A stretch of 55,940 nucleotides of DNA, taken from Microcystis aeruginosa Ma_SC_T_19800800_S464 (lineage in GTDB: Bacteria > Cyanobacteriota > Cyanobacteriia > Cyanobacteriales > Microcystaceae). Positions 9,336 to 19,801 of the stretch are shown in pieces. Position numbers and translations under genes: made by a program. Below the pieces are notes generated by a model. That model made no database searches, was not told where the DNA came from, and saw nothing but the letters and a program-made list of their open reading frames with translations. How positions within the stretch are numbered: the first letter of the stretch is position 1; the number at the start of each line of letters is the position of its first letter. The stretch spans positions 1 through 55,940 of the forward strand of contig SFBL01000225.1 of NCBI GenBank assembly GCA_007095785.1, in the 5' to 3' direction.

Positions 9336-12300
9336 ATGAGGACGGAAGATAAAAATCCAAAATTAAATTGTCAGAAATTGGCAGAAGTATTTTTATCAAA
9401 TCCATTAATTGAAGATTGCTATTTTATGGTACGAGAGGGGGAATTAGTTGCCTATATCGTTTCCTCTGGAGCTTGGAATTCTGAACAATTGTCCTCCGAT
9501 TTACAGTCTCAATTACCGGATAATCTTATACCTAATATCTATGTGCAAATTTCCAGTTTACCCTTCACCGATAGCGGTGATGTCGATGAAACTGCATTAA
9601 AAAATATTGAAATTATCGATAATCATCAAGTTCAGGAAACAGAAGAAAAACTACGCTCTTTGTCAGATATCGATCAAGTTGCTGTCGTCATGAGTTCTAA
9701 AAAGAACAAAATTTTACCCCTACATCTATCGGAATTATTGCCCTTAAAAATAGAGAAAAAAAATGATCATCAAAAATCTGAAACCCCGATTCATCTGGGG
9801 ATTCACACTTCTAACACTCAAGCTGGAATCAGTCACGGACAGCTTTTAAAAAAATCTGAACTTCAACCGAAAACCTTGGCAGAAATCCTCCAAAAAGCTG
9901 CTGAAAATTATTCAAATAAAGGGATTATTTATATTCAATCTAATGGATCAGAAGTTTTTCAGTCTTATCAACAATTATGGGAAGACGCTCAACAAATACA
10001 AGCCGGATTACAAAACCATGGTTTACAAGCTCAAGATAAAGTGATTCTTCAGCTATCGGAAAACTATGATATCATTTCTGCGTTTTGGGGGTGTCTTTTA
10101 GGGGGATTTATTCCGGTTATTATTTCAGTACCACCCAGCTATAAAGATTTTAATAATGAAATTAATAAAATATCTCAAGTTTGGCAGTTGTTAGATGAAC
10201 CTATTATTATCACAAATCAATCCCGTCAGCAAGAGATAAAACATTTAGAACAATGGTTGCCTAATCAAACCTTAAGCTTTAGTTTTATTGAAGAATTAAA
10301 AACTTATTCTCCCCATCAGACTCATATTAGTCAACCGGATGATATTGCGTTCTTTAATCTAACATCAGGCAGTACAGGAATACCGAAATGTATTTCATTA
10401 ACCCATAAAAATGTGATCTCTCGTGCGCGAGGAACAAACATCATTTGTGAACATCAAAACGACGATATTATTCTTAATTGGCTTCCTTTTGATCATATTG
10501 GCAGTATTTCAGACTGGAATATTCGCTGTGTCGAGTTAGGATGTCAAATGGTTTATGTTCAAACTGAATATATATTAGGTCGTCCTTTGAATTGGTTAGA
10601 TTTAATTGCTAAATATCGAATTACCCACAGTTGGGCTCCTAATTTTGCTTATAATTTGATCAATGAAGCTTTAAAAAAAGAACCCGATCAAAATTGGAAT
10701 TTAGATTGTGTCAAATTCTTTTTAGCGGCGGGTGAAGCTGTTTCTGGTCAAGCAGTTGGAGAATTTATTAACACCCTTCATCTTCAATATAATCTGAAAA
10801 AAACGGCGATGCGTCCTGCTTTTGGGATGGCAGAAATGGGGTCAGGAATTACCTATTATCAGCCGACAGAACAACAGCCATTACTCTTTCATACGGTTGA
10901 TAAATCCTCCTTGAATTCTTCCTTAAAACGAGTCCATCCTGAACATCCTAATGGTGCAACTTTTACGGATTTAGGATTACCCATTCCGGGAATATCGATT
11001 AGAATTGTTAATGCTGATAATTCCCTATTACCAGAAGAAACCATTGGTCATTTACAAGTTAAAGGACATCCAGTTTCACCGGGTTATTATAAAAACCCAG
11101 AAGCGAATCAAGACGCTTTCTTAAAAGATGGCTGGTTTAAGACAGGAGATTTAGCATTTATTAGTAACGGTCATTTAGTCATTACTGCAAGAAGTAAAGA
11201 AACCATTATTATTAATGGAGTGAATTATTACAGCCATGAAATTGAAACTGTAGTGGAAACTATTAAAGAAGTACAAGCGTCCTACACCGCCGCTTGTGCT
11301 GTTTATGATCCTAGAAATAGTACCGATCAATTAGCTTTATTTTTTAGTGCAGAAACCTTTGATCAACAGCATCTAGCAGAACTTCTGAAAAAGATTAGAC
11401 GAAAAGTAATTAACAGTTTTGGCGTTAATCCTGAATATTTAATCCCCGTCAATAAAAACGAAATTCCTAAAACTTCCATTGGCAAAATTCAGCGATCGCA
11501 ATTAACAAAACGGTTTGCGAACGGAGAATTTAATTCTATTTTAAAAGAAATCGATATTCTATTAGAAAATGCTAATACCCTTCCTGATTGGTTTTATCGG
11601 AAAGTTTGGAAACCTCGATCTCCAGTTAACTTAAAACCCGAACTTTCCAAGTGTTGTACTTTAATTTTTCTGGATTCCTTGGGTTTAGGATCATCTTTAG
11701 CAGAAAAAATCGAAGGTCAAAACTTACCCTGTATCACGGTTTTAGCAGCGGAAGAATTTTCTCAAATTAGTCAAAATTGCTATACCCTCAGACCAGGGAC
11801 AGCCAACCATTATCAACAGTTAATGGCATCTTTATCCGAGCGAAAAATTATCCTTAGCAATATTATTCATCTGGGGACTTATCAAGACTATCAGGGAGAA
11901 ATTTCAACAATTGAACAGTTAGAAAAAGCACAAGAGCGAGGAATTTATGATTTATTATTCCTAGTTCAAGCTTTAGCTAAAATTCATGATTTTAACTCAA
12001 AAATTCAATTGCTATTTGTTTCCAGTTATAGTCAATTTGTCATAGAAACCGATAAAATTGCCTATGAAAAATCTCCAGTTTTAGGACTGATCAAAACCCT
12101 AGCTAAAGAACTTCCTTGGTTAAATACTCGTCATGTTGATTTACCCCTAGATAACCCTGAAATTAATGTCAGTTATCTGCTGCAAGAACTATCTGTTTTA
12201 TCCAAGGAAAGAGAAATTGCCTATCGCAACGGGAAACGTTTAATTGCAGGTTTAGAAAAAGTCAATTTACTGCAACACAACCAACAGGAATTACCCTTTA

Positions 12301-13595
12301 AATCAGGGGGTATTTATCTGATTACCGGAGGACTAGGAGGGATTGGCAGACAAATTGCTCAGTATTTGCTCAAAAATTATCAAGCTCGTTTACTATTAAT
12401 TGGAAAAACACCTTTACCAGAAAAACACCTCTGGAGTGAGTACCTCAAAACCGAAGATCAATTATCCTTAAAAATCAAAAATCTCCAAGCTTTAGAAAAT
12501 CTTGGGGGACAAGTAATTTATCAAGCGGTAGATGTGGCTAATTTCACTGAAGTTAAACAGGCTGTAGAACAGGTGAAAAAACAATGGCAAGGAGAACTTA
12601 ATGGGGTGATTCATCTGGCTGGAATTTACAAAGATTGTTTACTTCTGGAGGAAACTCAAGAAGGTTTAGCGACAATTATTCGCCCTAAAGTAATAGGAAC
12701 TTGGGTTTTACATCAACTCCTCAAAGAATCTCAGGGAATTTTTATTAGTTTTTCCTCCTTAGCTAGTTTTTTTGGAGGAGCGGCTTTGGGTTCCTATGCG
12801 GCGGCTAATAGTTTCCTCGAATCTCTGAATAGCTATCAAAAATCTAAGAATTTGTTCCCCAGTTATTGTTATAGTTGGACAACTTGGCAAGAAACCGGGA
12901 TGAGCCAAGGTTATCAGATGCAATATATAACCCGTTCTCAAGGGTATTATGATATGACGGTGCAGCAAGGTTTAGACTCATTTCTAACGAGTTTATATCA
13001 CAATCAAGGACAATTACTGATCGGTTTAGATGGGAGTAATAGCAAGATTAACCGTTTTACCTCTTTGTCTGAAGGATGCCAAAAGTTAACCGCTTATTAC
13101 ACCCGTAAACCTACAGTTCAATCGGTCAATCTACCTAATTATGTGAGTCTAAAAGATAGATTTGGAACGTCCTATCAATGTCCCCTGGTTCAGCGACAAT
13201 CTCTACCTATCAAGGACAATGGAGACATTGATAAGTGGCAATTACTCAAGGAACTCCAAGGCAAAGAAAATAGCGAATTGATAGCACCCAGAACGGAAAA
13301 GGAACGTGAAGTTGCTAACATTTGGCAAAAGGTGTTAAATCTATCTCAAATTGGAGTTAATGACAATTTCTTTGAACTAGGAGGACATTCTTTGCTGGCA
13401 AGTCAAGTAATCTCTCGTTTACGCGATGTTTTCTCGGTAGAATTGTCGTTGCACAGCTTATTAGAATACCCAACCGTTGCCAGTTTAGCTCAAACGATTG
13501 AGGTGCTTAATGTCGCCAAAAATACCAAAGCTGCATCCAAAGGTGGTACAGTCATGACAACAGCCTCAGAAAATTATGAAGAAGGAGAATTATGA
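9336..13595 (+). CDS. aerA: AerA, aeruginosin loading module (A-KR-ACP)
   Basis: This 1419-aa mixed NRPS/PKS loading protein is expected to activate an aryl-pyruvate (phenyl- or 4-hydroxyphenylpyruvate) and reduce it to the lactate that starts aeruginosins. An N-terminal stretch (1-110) resembles the AMP-ligase C-terminal subdomain. The adenylation domain has A3 TSGSTGIPKC near 343 and FGMAEMGSG near 500, and runs to about 735 (A10-like SIGKIQRSQL). The ketoreductase has the NADP loop LITGGLGGIG near 995 and the Ser/Tyr/Asn active site in SSLASFFG and YAAANS (about 1137-1162). The ACP near 1310-1385 has the phosphopantetheine serine in LGGHSLLA. The ATG at 9336 follows GAGG at a suitable distance. 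There is no KS or AT domain. Confidence 0.9.
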   Translation: MRTEDKNPKLNCQKLAEVFLSNPLIEDCYFMVREGELVAYIVSSGAWNSEQLSSDLQSQLPDNLIPNIYVQISSLPFTDSGDVDETALKNIEIIDNHQVQETEEKLRSLSDIDQVAVVMSSKKNKILPLHLSELLPLKIEKKNDHQKSETPIHLGIHTSNTQAGISHGQLLKKSELQPKTLAEILQKAAENYSNKGIIYIQSNGSEVFQSYQQLWEDAQQIQAGLQNHGLQAQDKVILQLSENYDIISAFWGCLLGGFIPVIISVPPSYKDFNNEINKISQVWQLLDEPIIITNQSRQQEIKHLEQWLPNQTLSFSFIEELKTYSPHQTHISQPDDIAFFNLTSGSTGIPKCISLTHKNVISRARGTNIICEHQNDDIILNWLPFDHIGSISDWNIRCVELGCQMVYVQTEYILGRPLNWLDLIAKYRITHSWAPNFAYNLINEALKKEPDQNWNLDCVKFFLAAGEAVSGQAVGEFINTLHLQYNLKKTAMRPAFGMAEMGSGITYYQPTEQQPLLFHTVDKSSLNSSLKRVHPEHPNGATFTDLGLPIPGISIRIVNADNSLLPEETIGHLQVKGHPVSPGYYKNPEANQDAFLKDGWFKTGDLAFISNGHLVITARSKETIIINGVNYYSHEIETVVETIKEVQASYTAACAVYDPRNSTDQLALFFSAETFDQQHLAELLKKIRRKVINSFGVNPEYLIPVNKNEIPKTSIGKIQRSQLTKRFANGEFNSILKEIDILLENANTLPDWFYRKVWKPRSPVNLKPELSKCCTLIFLDSLGLGSSLAEKIEGQNLPCITVLAAEEFSQISQNCYTLRPGTANHYQQLMASLSERKIILSNIIHLGTYQDYQGEISTIEQLEKAQERGIYDLLFLVQALAKIHDFNSKIQLLFVSSYSQFVIETDKIAYEKSPVLGLIKTLAKELPWLNTRHVDLPLDNPEINVSYLLQELSVLSKEREIAYRNGKRLIAGLEKVNLLQHNQQELPFKSGGIYLITGGLGGIGRQIAQYLLKNYQARLLLIGKTPLPEKHLWSEYLKTEDQLSLKIKNLQALENLGGQVIYQAVDVANFTEVKQAVEQVKKQWQGELNGVIHLAGIYKDCLLLEETQEGLATIIRPKVIGTWVLHQLLKESQGIFISFSSLASFFGGAALGSYAAANSFLESLNSYQKSKNLFPSYCYSWTTWQETGMSQGYQMQYITRSQGYYDMTVQQGLDSFLTSLYHNQGQLLIGLDGSNSKINRFTSLSEGCQKLTAYYTRKPTVQSVNLPNYVSLKDRFGTSYQCPLVQRQSLPIKDNGDIDKWQLLKELQGKENSELIAPRTEKEREVANIWQKVLNLSQIGVNDNFFELGGHSLLASQVISRLRDVFSVELSLHSLLEYPTVASLAQTIEVLNVAKNTKAASKGGTVMTTASENYEEGEL

Positions 13596-13957
13596 AAATA
13601 GCTTAACTAAAATTTAAGCTTTTCAGAACCATTTTTGGGAAAAAATGTAAAAAATTGTATCCATCACTAAAATTTATCATCCAGAATATGATATAAATAG
13701 CTTCGGTTTAAAATAGTCTTTTTATGGAGTATGTAAGCGGTTGCTCCCAGGGCAACTGATTTTAACAATAACCACCGACTCCCCGCCATTGATAATTTTT
13801 GTTTGGTCTATAGTGTTTATTCTTTGAGGATACTTAAATTTATGAGAACCGTTGATTATATCTCTAACAGTAGCTCAAGCTAGAGCTACTGAACTCAGCC
13901 AAACATCACCCCCTTTCCAAAAATACCAGAACATTAATTAGGAAAAGGATACTATTA
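13596..13957. other. aerA-aerB junction, 362 bases, with short leader-like ORF
   Basis: This is the largest gap inside the co-directional core of the cluster. At the aerA stop there is GGAG followed by an overlapping ATGA that opens a 4-codon frame (Met-Lys-Ile-Ala-stop). The true aerB begins Met-Lys-Val-Ala 362 bases later. Near the right end, a 13-codon frame at 13842-13883 (MRTVDYISNSSSS) has a GAGGA upstream and stops inside a hairpin. The middle shows no coding pattern and was not recognised as an IS. Confidence 0.6.
13868..13891 (+). promoter_or_regulatory. Perfect 9-bp hairpin upstream of aerB
   Basis: CAGTAGCTC and GAGCTACTG flank a 6-base loop (AAGCTA). The stop codon of the 13-codon ORF lies at 13881-13883, straddling the loop and the start of the right arm. 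There is no T-run after it, so it does not look like an intrinsic terminator. It could stabilise the 5' end of the aerB message or act in attenuation; both are inference. Confidence 0.5.
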
Positions 13958-16900
13958 ATGAAAGTCGCAGAATTTTTATCTTACTTAAATAGTTTAGAAA
14001 TCAAGCTTTGGCTGGAGGAAGAAAAGTTAAAATATCAAGCTCCCCAGGGAGCGATGACACCGGAAATCAAGCAAGAAATCGGCACAAGAAAACCAGAAAT
14101 TATTGCCTTTTTAAGAAGTGCAATAACCCCGTCTAAAACGGTTGAATCTGTTATATCTACCGTTGCCAGAACTGAAGCGTTACCCCTATCTTTTGCTCAA
14201 CAGAGAATGTGGTTTCTCTATCAGATGGATCAGCAAAATTCGGCTTATAATGAAGCTCTAACCATCCGTTTAACGGGACGCTTAAACATTGATATTTTAG
14301 AACAAACGATCAATGCTATTATTCAACGCCATGAGAGCTTACGCACAACCTTTCCAATGGTTGAAGGAAAACCTATTCAAAAAATTGCTCCCTCTCTGAA
14401 GATTAAATTATTAGTTATTAATTTAAAAGATATACCCCAAGAGCAAATTGACAAACTGATTATTGAAGAACTACAAAAACCCTTTGATTTAACTCAATCT
14501 CCCCTATTACGATGTACTCTTTTTGATTTGGGATATGAAAATTATATTTTAGTCAACGTTTTCCATCATATTATTATCGATGGTTGGTCAAAAGGCATTT
14601 TATTTAAAGAATTATCTGAATTTTATCAAGCATTTTTATCCAATTCAACCGTAGATTTACCCGAATTAACCATACAATATGCCGATTTTGCGGTATGGCA
14701 AAGACAATGGTTACAAGGTGAAATCTTAGAAAACCAATTAAATTATTGGAAAAAACAATTAACGGCTGCTCCTCTTTTATTAGAACTTCCCACTGATAAA
14801 CCTCGTCCAGCTAATCCCAATTTTCGAGGTCATAGTATCTCGTTTCAAATTAACTCAGAACTCACCGAAAAACTAAAACTTCTGAGTCAAAAGTCAGGGG
14901 CGACTTTATTTATGACCTTACTGGCTGCTTTAAACACTTTACTGTTTCGTTATAGTGGTCAGGATGATATTTTAATCGGGACACCCACCGCCAACCGAAA
15001 TCGACAAGAAATTGAACCTTTGATTGGTTTTTTCGTCAATACTTTAGTGCTGCGGAATTCCCTAGAAGGAAATCCAGCTTTTTCAGGATTATTACAGCAA
15101 GCTCGCAATGTTGTTTTAGAAGCGTATGCTAATCAAGATGTACCCTTTGAGCAGGTGGTTGATGGGTTAGAAATCGAACGAAGTTTAAGTTATAATCCCT
15201 TATTTCAGGTCATGTTTGCGCTGCAAAATGCCCCCCTCAATTCTTTAGAGTTACCCCATTTAAAAGCTCAATATCTAGCCGTTGAACACCAGAGAATTAA
15301 ATTTGATCTCAGCTTAATTTTAGAGGAAATTGAGACGGAACAAGGGTCTTATTTAGAAGGTTTTTGGGAATATGATAGCCACCTATTTACCGACGAAAGA
15401 ATTACTCGCATGGTGGGTCATTTCCAAACCTTATTAAAGGGAATTGTAGCCAATCCTCAGCAAACCGTCGGGGAATTACCGTTACTAACTGAATCGGAAA
15501 AACAGCAATTATTAGTAGAATGGAATCAAACTCAAAAAGACTATCTTCAAGATCTATGTATTCATCAACTATTTGAAGCGTGGGTAGAACAAACACCAGA
15601 TGCCATAGCACTAATTTTTAAAGGTGAACAGCTAACCTACCGAGAACTAAACAGCAAGGCGAACCAATTAGCAAACTATTTACAAACCTTGGGGGTAAAA
15701 CCAGAAACACTGGTGGGCATCTGTATCGAACCTTCCCTTGAAATGATAGTAGGGATTTTAGGTATCCTGAAAGCAGCTGGTGCTTATGTTCCCATAGACC
15801 CTACTTATCCATCTGAGCGGATCGCTTATATGCTCGATGATTCGCAACTAGCAGTTCTATTGACTCAGGAAAAACTGGTCGCCTCGTTACCACAGCATCA
15901 AGCACAAGTAATTTGCTTAGATTCCGATTGGAAAGAAATCTCTACCGAAAGTAAAAGTTCCCCTATCACTAGCCTAACACCAGAGAACTTAGCTTATGTC
16001 ATTTACACCTCTGGCTCAACCGGAAAGCCGAAAGGAGTTCTCGTTGCTCATCGAGGATTGTGTAATCTATCCCAAGCACAAATCAAGCTATTTAACGTGC
16101 AGCCAGATAGTTGTGTCCTTCAGTTTGCATCCATTAGCTTTGATGCTTCTATTTGGGAAATTGTCATGGCTCTTTGTGCGGGGGCAAGGCTTTATCTGGG
16201 AACGCGGGAAGAACTACAACCAGGACAACCTTTACTGGAACTGTTACAAGAGCAGGAGATTACCCATTTGACTCTTGTGCCATCAGCACTCGCAGCTCTG
16301 TGCAGTGAGAACTTGCCAGCATTGCAGAATATCATTGTTGCGGGAGAACCCTGCCCTCCTTCTTTGGTTATTCAATGGGCTAATGGACGGCGTTTTTTTA
16401 ATGCTTACGGGCCAACGGAATCCACTGTCTGTGCTACAGTTGCACAATGCTTTGAAGACATGGATATGCTGCCCATTGGTCGTCCGATCGCAAACACCAA
16501 AATCTATATTCTTGATCGCTATCTCCAACCCGTTCCTATTGGTGTTCCTGGGGAATTACATCTTGCCAGCGTTGGATTAGCTAAAGGATATCTCAACCGT
16601 CCAGAGTTAACCGATTCTAAATTTATTACTAATCCTTTTAGTGAAAAAAGCAGTGATCGCCTTTATAAAACCGGTGATTTAGTTCGTTATGGAAACGATG
16701 GACAAATTGAATTTGTGGGTCGCATTGATGATCAAGTTAAGATTAGAGGTTTTAGAATTGAATTAGGGGAAATTGAAAGCGTTCTCAATCAATATCCCCA
16801 AGTTAAAGATGCTATTGTAATTGTCAGACAAGATGAGTTAAAAACCAAGCGTTTATATGGTTATTTTATTCCTAAAACGGAAGCCTTAACGTCCCAAGAA

Positions 16901-18718
16901 TTACGACAATTTATACAAGATAGACTGCCAGATTATATGATACCAGCTTTCTTAATTCCCTTGGAATCTTTTCCCCTGACTCCTAATGGAAAAGTAGATC
17001 GCCGCGCTTTACCTCTACCCAAAATTAACCCAAATGAATTAGAAAATTATGCAACTCCTAGTACAAAAAATGAACAAATTCTCGCTCAAATTTGGCAAGA
17101 GGTTTTAGGACTTAAAACTATTAGTATTAACGATAACTTTTTTGAATTGGGAGGAGATTCTATCTTAGCCATTCAAATCATTGCTAAAGCGAATCAAGAG
17201 GGATTAGAAATTACTCCTAAACAACTATTTGGCTATCAGACAATCGCTCAATTAGCCATCCTAGCGGAGACGACTGCTGCCACTGAAATTGACCAAGGAT
17301 TAGTCACAGGTGAAGTTCCCTTAACTCCGATTCAACAGTGGTTTTTTGAACAAAACTGGCCCGAACGTCATCATTTTAATCAATCTATCTTGTTAGAAGT
17401 TCCCAATAATCTACAACCAGATTTATTGAAACAAACTATTTCTAAATTACTCTATCACCATGATGCTTTGCGGTTACGCTTCATTCAAAAAGGGGAAAAA
17501 TGGCAACAAAATCACAGCGACGATTGCAATAGTTTTGCCTTTGAATTGGTGGATTTATCTCATCTGTATTGCGATGAACAAGTAACCACCCTAGCTGAAA
17601 TTTCAGAAGTTCAACAACGGACACTCAAGATAGATCAAGGCCCCTTAATGGCGGTGGTTTTCTTCAAATTGGGTGATAGTGGACGATTGTTAATTGTGAT
17701 TCATCATTTAGCAGTAGATGGAGTTTCTTGGCGGATTATTCTGGAAGATTTAGCCACGATTTACCAACAATTAGAAAGCCAAGATTCTCAGGAACTTCCC
17801 CAAAAAACCAGTTCCTTTAAAACTTGGGCTGAAGAATTGCAAAACTATGCTCAAACCCCAGAATTTAACACGCAATTCAAGTATTGGTTAAACCGTGATT
17901 TTTCATCCGTTTCTCCTCTTCCTGTAGATGTTCAGGGGGATGCCCAATCTAACATTGTTGCCCATGCCAAAACGGTCTCTTTCACCTTAACCGAAGAACA
18001 AACCCGCTTACTCTTACAGGAGGTTCCCCAAGCTTATAACACCCAAATTAATGATATTTTATTGACCGCTTTAGTCCAAGCTTTTGGCCGTTGGACAGGA
18101 AGTTATAAGCTTTTGCTTGACATGGAAGGTCATGGAAGAGAGAATGTAATCGAATCCTTGAATTTATCTCGAACTGTGGGTTGGTTTACCAGTATTTATC
18201 CCGTCTTTTTGACCTTAGAAAATCTTGACCATCTGGGAGAATGTCTTAAGTCCATTAAAGAGCAATTGCGACAAATTCCGAATCGGGGATTTGATTATGG
18301 AATTGGATATTATCTCAACTCGGATTTAACGGTTCAATCCCAGCTAAAAAATTATCCAAAAGCTCAAGTTAGCTTTAATTATTTAGGTCAATTTACCAGC
18401 CATCAAATCGGCGAGATAGGCTGGAAATTATCTCAAGAGTCCAGTGGTTCCATTCATAGTCCTTTGGGACAACGTTCCCATTTAATTGCGATTCATGGAA
18501 TTGTGGTTGATGGGCAACTTGATGTAGAATGGCAGTATAGCGAAAATTTTCATCAAAAAACAACGATAGAAAATTTAGCAGCTGCTTATCGAGATTCTTT
18601 AGGAAGCCTGATTAACCATTGTTTATCAGCAGAAGGAGGCTATACTCCATCGGATTTTCCCGATGCGGATCTTAATCAGGTAGAACTAGATGAACTGCTT
18701 TCAGAACTCGATTTTTAA
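13958..18718 (+). CDS. aerB: AerB, NRPS module C-A-PCP-E
   Basis: The protein is 1586 aa. The N-terminal 55 residues (MKVAEFLSYLNSLEIKLWLE) form a TubC-type docking domain. The condensation domain has HHIIIDGW near 204. The adenylation domain has YTSGSTGKPKG near 682 and runs to NGKVDRRALP. The PCP has LGGDS near 1065. The epimerisation domain has HHLAVDGVSWR near 1248 and FNYLGQF near 1472. By hand alignment to GrsA, the pocket residues read D-A-W-L-I-A-A-V-C-K, closest to phenylalanine-type codes, so a D-Phe-like residue (or another hydrophobic one) at position 2 is predicted. It should condense the AerA-bound aryl-lactate with this amino acid. The following gene, aerG, starts with a DCL-type C domain, which agrees with a D-residue here. 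Confidence 0.9.
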   Translation: MKVAEFLSYLNSLEIKLWLEEEKLKYQAPQGAMTPEIKQEIGTRKPEIIAFLRSAITPSKTVESVISTVARTEALPLSFAQQRMWFLYQMDQQNSAYNEALTIRLTGRLNIDILEQTINAIIQRHESLRTTFPMVEGKPIQKIAPSLKIKLLVINLKDIPQEQIDKLIIEELQKPFDLTQSPLLRCTLFDLGYENYILVNVFHHIIIDGWSKGILFKELSEFYQAFLSNSTVDLPELTIQYADFAVWQRQWLQGEILENQLNYWKKQLTAAPLLLELPTDKPRPANPNFRGHSISFQINSELTEKLKLLSQKSGATLFMTLLAALNTLLFRYSGQDDILIGTPTANRNRQEIEPLIGFFVNTLVLRNSLEGNPAFSGLLQQARNVVLEAYANQDVPFEQVVDGLEIERSLSYNPLFQVMFALQNAPLNSLELPHLKAQYLAVEHQRIKFDLSLILEEIETEQGSYLEGFWEYDSHLFTDERITRMVGHFQTLLKGIVANPQQTVGELPLLTESEKQQLLVEWNQTQKDYLQDLCIHQLFEAWVEQTPDAIALIFKGEQLTYRELNSKANQLANYLQTLGVKPETLVGICIEPSLEMIVGILGILKAAGAYVPIDPTYPSERIAYMLDDSQLAVLLTQEKLVASLPQHQAQVICLDSDWKEISTESKSSPITSLTPENLAYVIYTSGSTGKPKGVLVAHRGLCNLSQAQIKLFNVQPDSCVLQFASISFDASIWEIVMALCAGARLYLGTREELQPGQPLLELLQEQEITHLTLVPSALAALCSENLPALQNIIVAGEPCPPSLVIQWANGRRFFNAYGPTESTVCATVAQCFEDMDMLPIGRPIANTKIYILDRYLQPVPIGVPGELHLASVGLAKGYLNRPELTDSKFITNPFSEKSSDRLYKTGDLVRYGNDGQIEFVGRIDDQVKIRGFRIELGEIESVLNQYPQVKDAIVIVRQDELKTKRLYGYFIPKTEALTSQELRQFIQDRLPDYMIPAFLIPLESFPLTPNGKVDRRALPLPKINPNELENYATPSTKNEQILAQIWQEVLGLKTISINDNFFELGGDSILAIQIIAKANQEGLEITPKQLFGYQTIAQLAILAETTAATEIDQGLVTGEVPLTPIQQWFFEQNWPERHHFNQSILLEVPNNLQPDLLKQTISKLLYHHDALRLRFIQKGEKWQQNHSDDCNSFAFELVDLSHLYCDEQVTTLAEISEVQQRTLKIDQGPLMAVVFFKLGDSGRLLIVIHHLAVDGVSWRIILEDLATIYQQLESQDSQELPQKTSSFKTWAEELQNYAQTPEFNTQFKYWLNRDFSSVSPLPVDVQGDAQSNIVAHAKTVSFTLTEEQTRLLLQEVPQAYNTQINDILLTALVQAFGRWTGSYKLLLDMEGHGRENVIESLNLSRTVGWFTSIYPVFLTLENLDHLGECLKSIKEQLRQIPNRGFDYGIGYYLNSDLTVQSQLKNYPKAQVSFNYLGQFTSHQIGEIGWKLSQESSGSIHSPLGQRSHLIAIHGIVVDGQLDVEWQYSENFHQKTTIENLAAAYRDSLGSLINHCLSAEGGYTPSDFPDADLNQVELDELLSELDF

Positions 18719-18757
18719 CCTCAACTTAATGTTTAACCCTCATACTTGATAACAACT

Positions 18758-19801
18758 ATGTCACAGCCTAATCTTCCCAGTGAAATTGAAAATCGTAAAA
18801 GCGAACATCTGCGAGTTTGTATCGAAGAAGATGTAGAGTTTCAACAACTTACAAACGGTTTAGAAAAATATCGCTTTACCCATTGTTGTCTTCCTGAACT
18901 TGACCGTAGCGACATTGAACTGGGGACAACCTTTTTGGGGAAATCTTTAAAAGCTCCAATTCTCATCTCTTCCATGACCGGAGGAACAGAATTAGCCCAT
19001 TTAGTCAATACTCGATTGGCAACGGTCGCTCAACGTTATGGTTTAGCGATGGGGGTGGGTTCTCAACGCATTGCACTCGAACAACCGGAATTAGCGCCGA
19101 CCTTTGCAGTCCGTTCTCTGGCGCCAGATATTCTCCTGTTAGCGAATTTAGGGGCTGTACAGTTAAATTACGGCTGCGGTTTAGAAGACTGTTTAAAATT
19201 GGTGGAATTATTAGAAGCTGATGCCTTAATTCTGCATCTCAATCCTTTACAAGAATGGGTGCAATCGGGAGGCGATTCTAATTTTAAAGGGTTACTCGCT
19301 AAAATTCAGCAAATTTGCGCTCAATTACCCGTTCCTGTCATCGCCAAAGAAGTCGGAAATGGCATCTCTGCGGTGATGGCCAAACAATTAATTGAAGCCG
19401 GAGTCGCCGCGATTGATGTGGCGGGAGCCGGAGGCACGTCCTGGGCCAAAGTCGAAAGCCAAAGAGCCAAAGACAACAGACAAAGGCATCTCGGACAAGT
19501 TTTTGCCGATTGGGGTTTACCTACGGCTGAATGTATTACCGCCATTCGGTCGATGAATTCAACCATTCCTTTAATTGCTTCTGGGGGCTTAAAAAATGGC
19601 TTAGATCTTGCCAAATCTATCGCTCTAGGAGCCGATTTAGGAGGGTTGGCTCGTCCGTTTCTCGTAGCAGCGATTGAATCAGAAGCCGCCGTTGATGAGT
19701 TGGTAAAATTTTTAATTGCTGAACTTGAAATTGTTTTATTTTGTACCGGAAATCCTAATTTATCCACCCTTAAAAATTCAGGAGCCTTAAAACCATGTTA
19801 A
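18758..19801 (+). CDS. aerC: AerC position: type 2 isopentenyl-diphosphate isomerase-like FMN protein
   Basis: Start is taken at the ATG at 18758; a TTG four codons upstream is in frame but weaker. The protein is about 347 aa, full length for type 2 IPP isomerase. It has the family signatures [27 protein letters not shown] (the Gln that binds Mg/diphosphate), KEVGNGIS and [14 protein letters not shown] (FMN phosphate binding). The catalytic set looks intact. It lies between aerB and aerD, overlaps aerD by 7 bases and is clearly co-transcribed. The aerC name rests on position. A role in Choi formation is not established; the alternatives are a flavin-dependent isomerisation of a Choi precursor or a captured isoprenoid gene. 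Confidence 0.75.
   Translation: MSQPNLPSEIENRKSEHLRVCIEEDVEFQQLTNGLEKYRFTHCCLPELDRSDIELGTTFLGKSLKAPILISSMTGGTELAHLVNTRLATVAQRYGLAMGVGSQRIALEQPELAPTFAVRSLAPDILLLANLGAVQLNYGCGLEDCLKLVELLEADALILHLNPLQEWVQSGGDSNFKGLLAKIQQICAQLPVPVIAKEVGNGISAVMAKQLIEAGVAAIDVAGAGGTSWAKVESQRAKDNRQRHLGQVFADWGLPTAECITAIRSMNSTIPLIASGGLKNGLDLAKSIALGADLGGLARPFLVAAIESEAAVDELVKFLIAELEIVLFCTGNPNLSTLKNSGALKPC

Noticed and set aside
19321-19767. A 148-codon minus-strand frame within aerC
   Set aside because: It is antisense to a well-supported gene with intact motifs.
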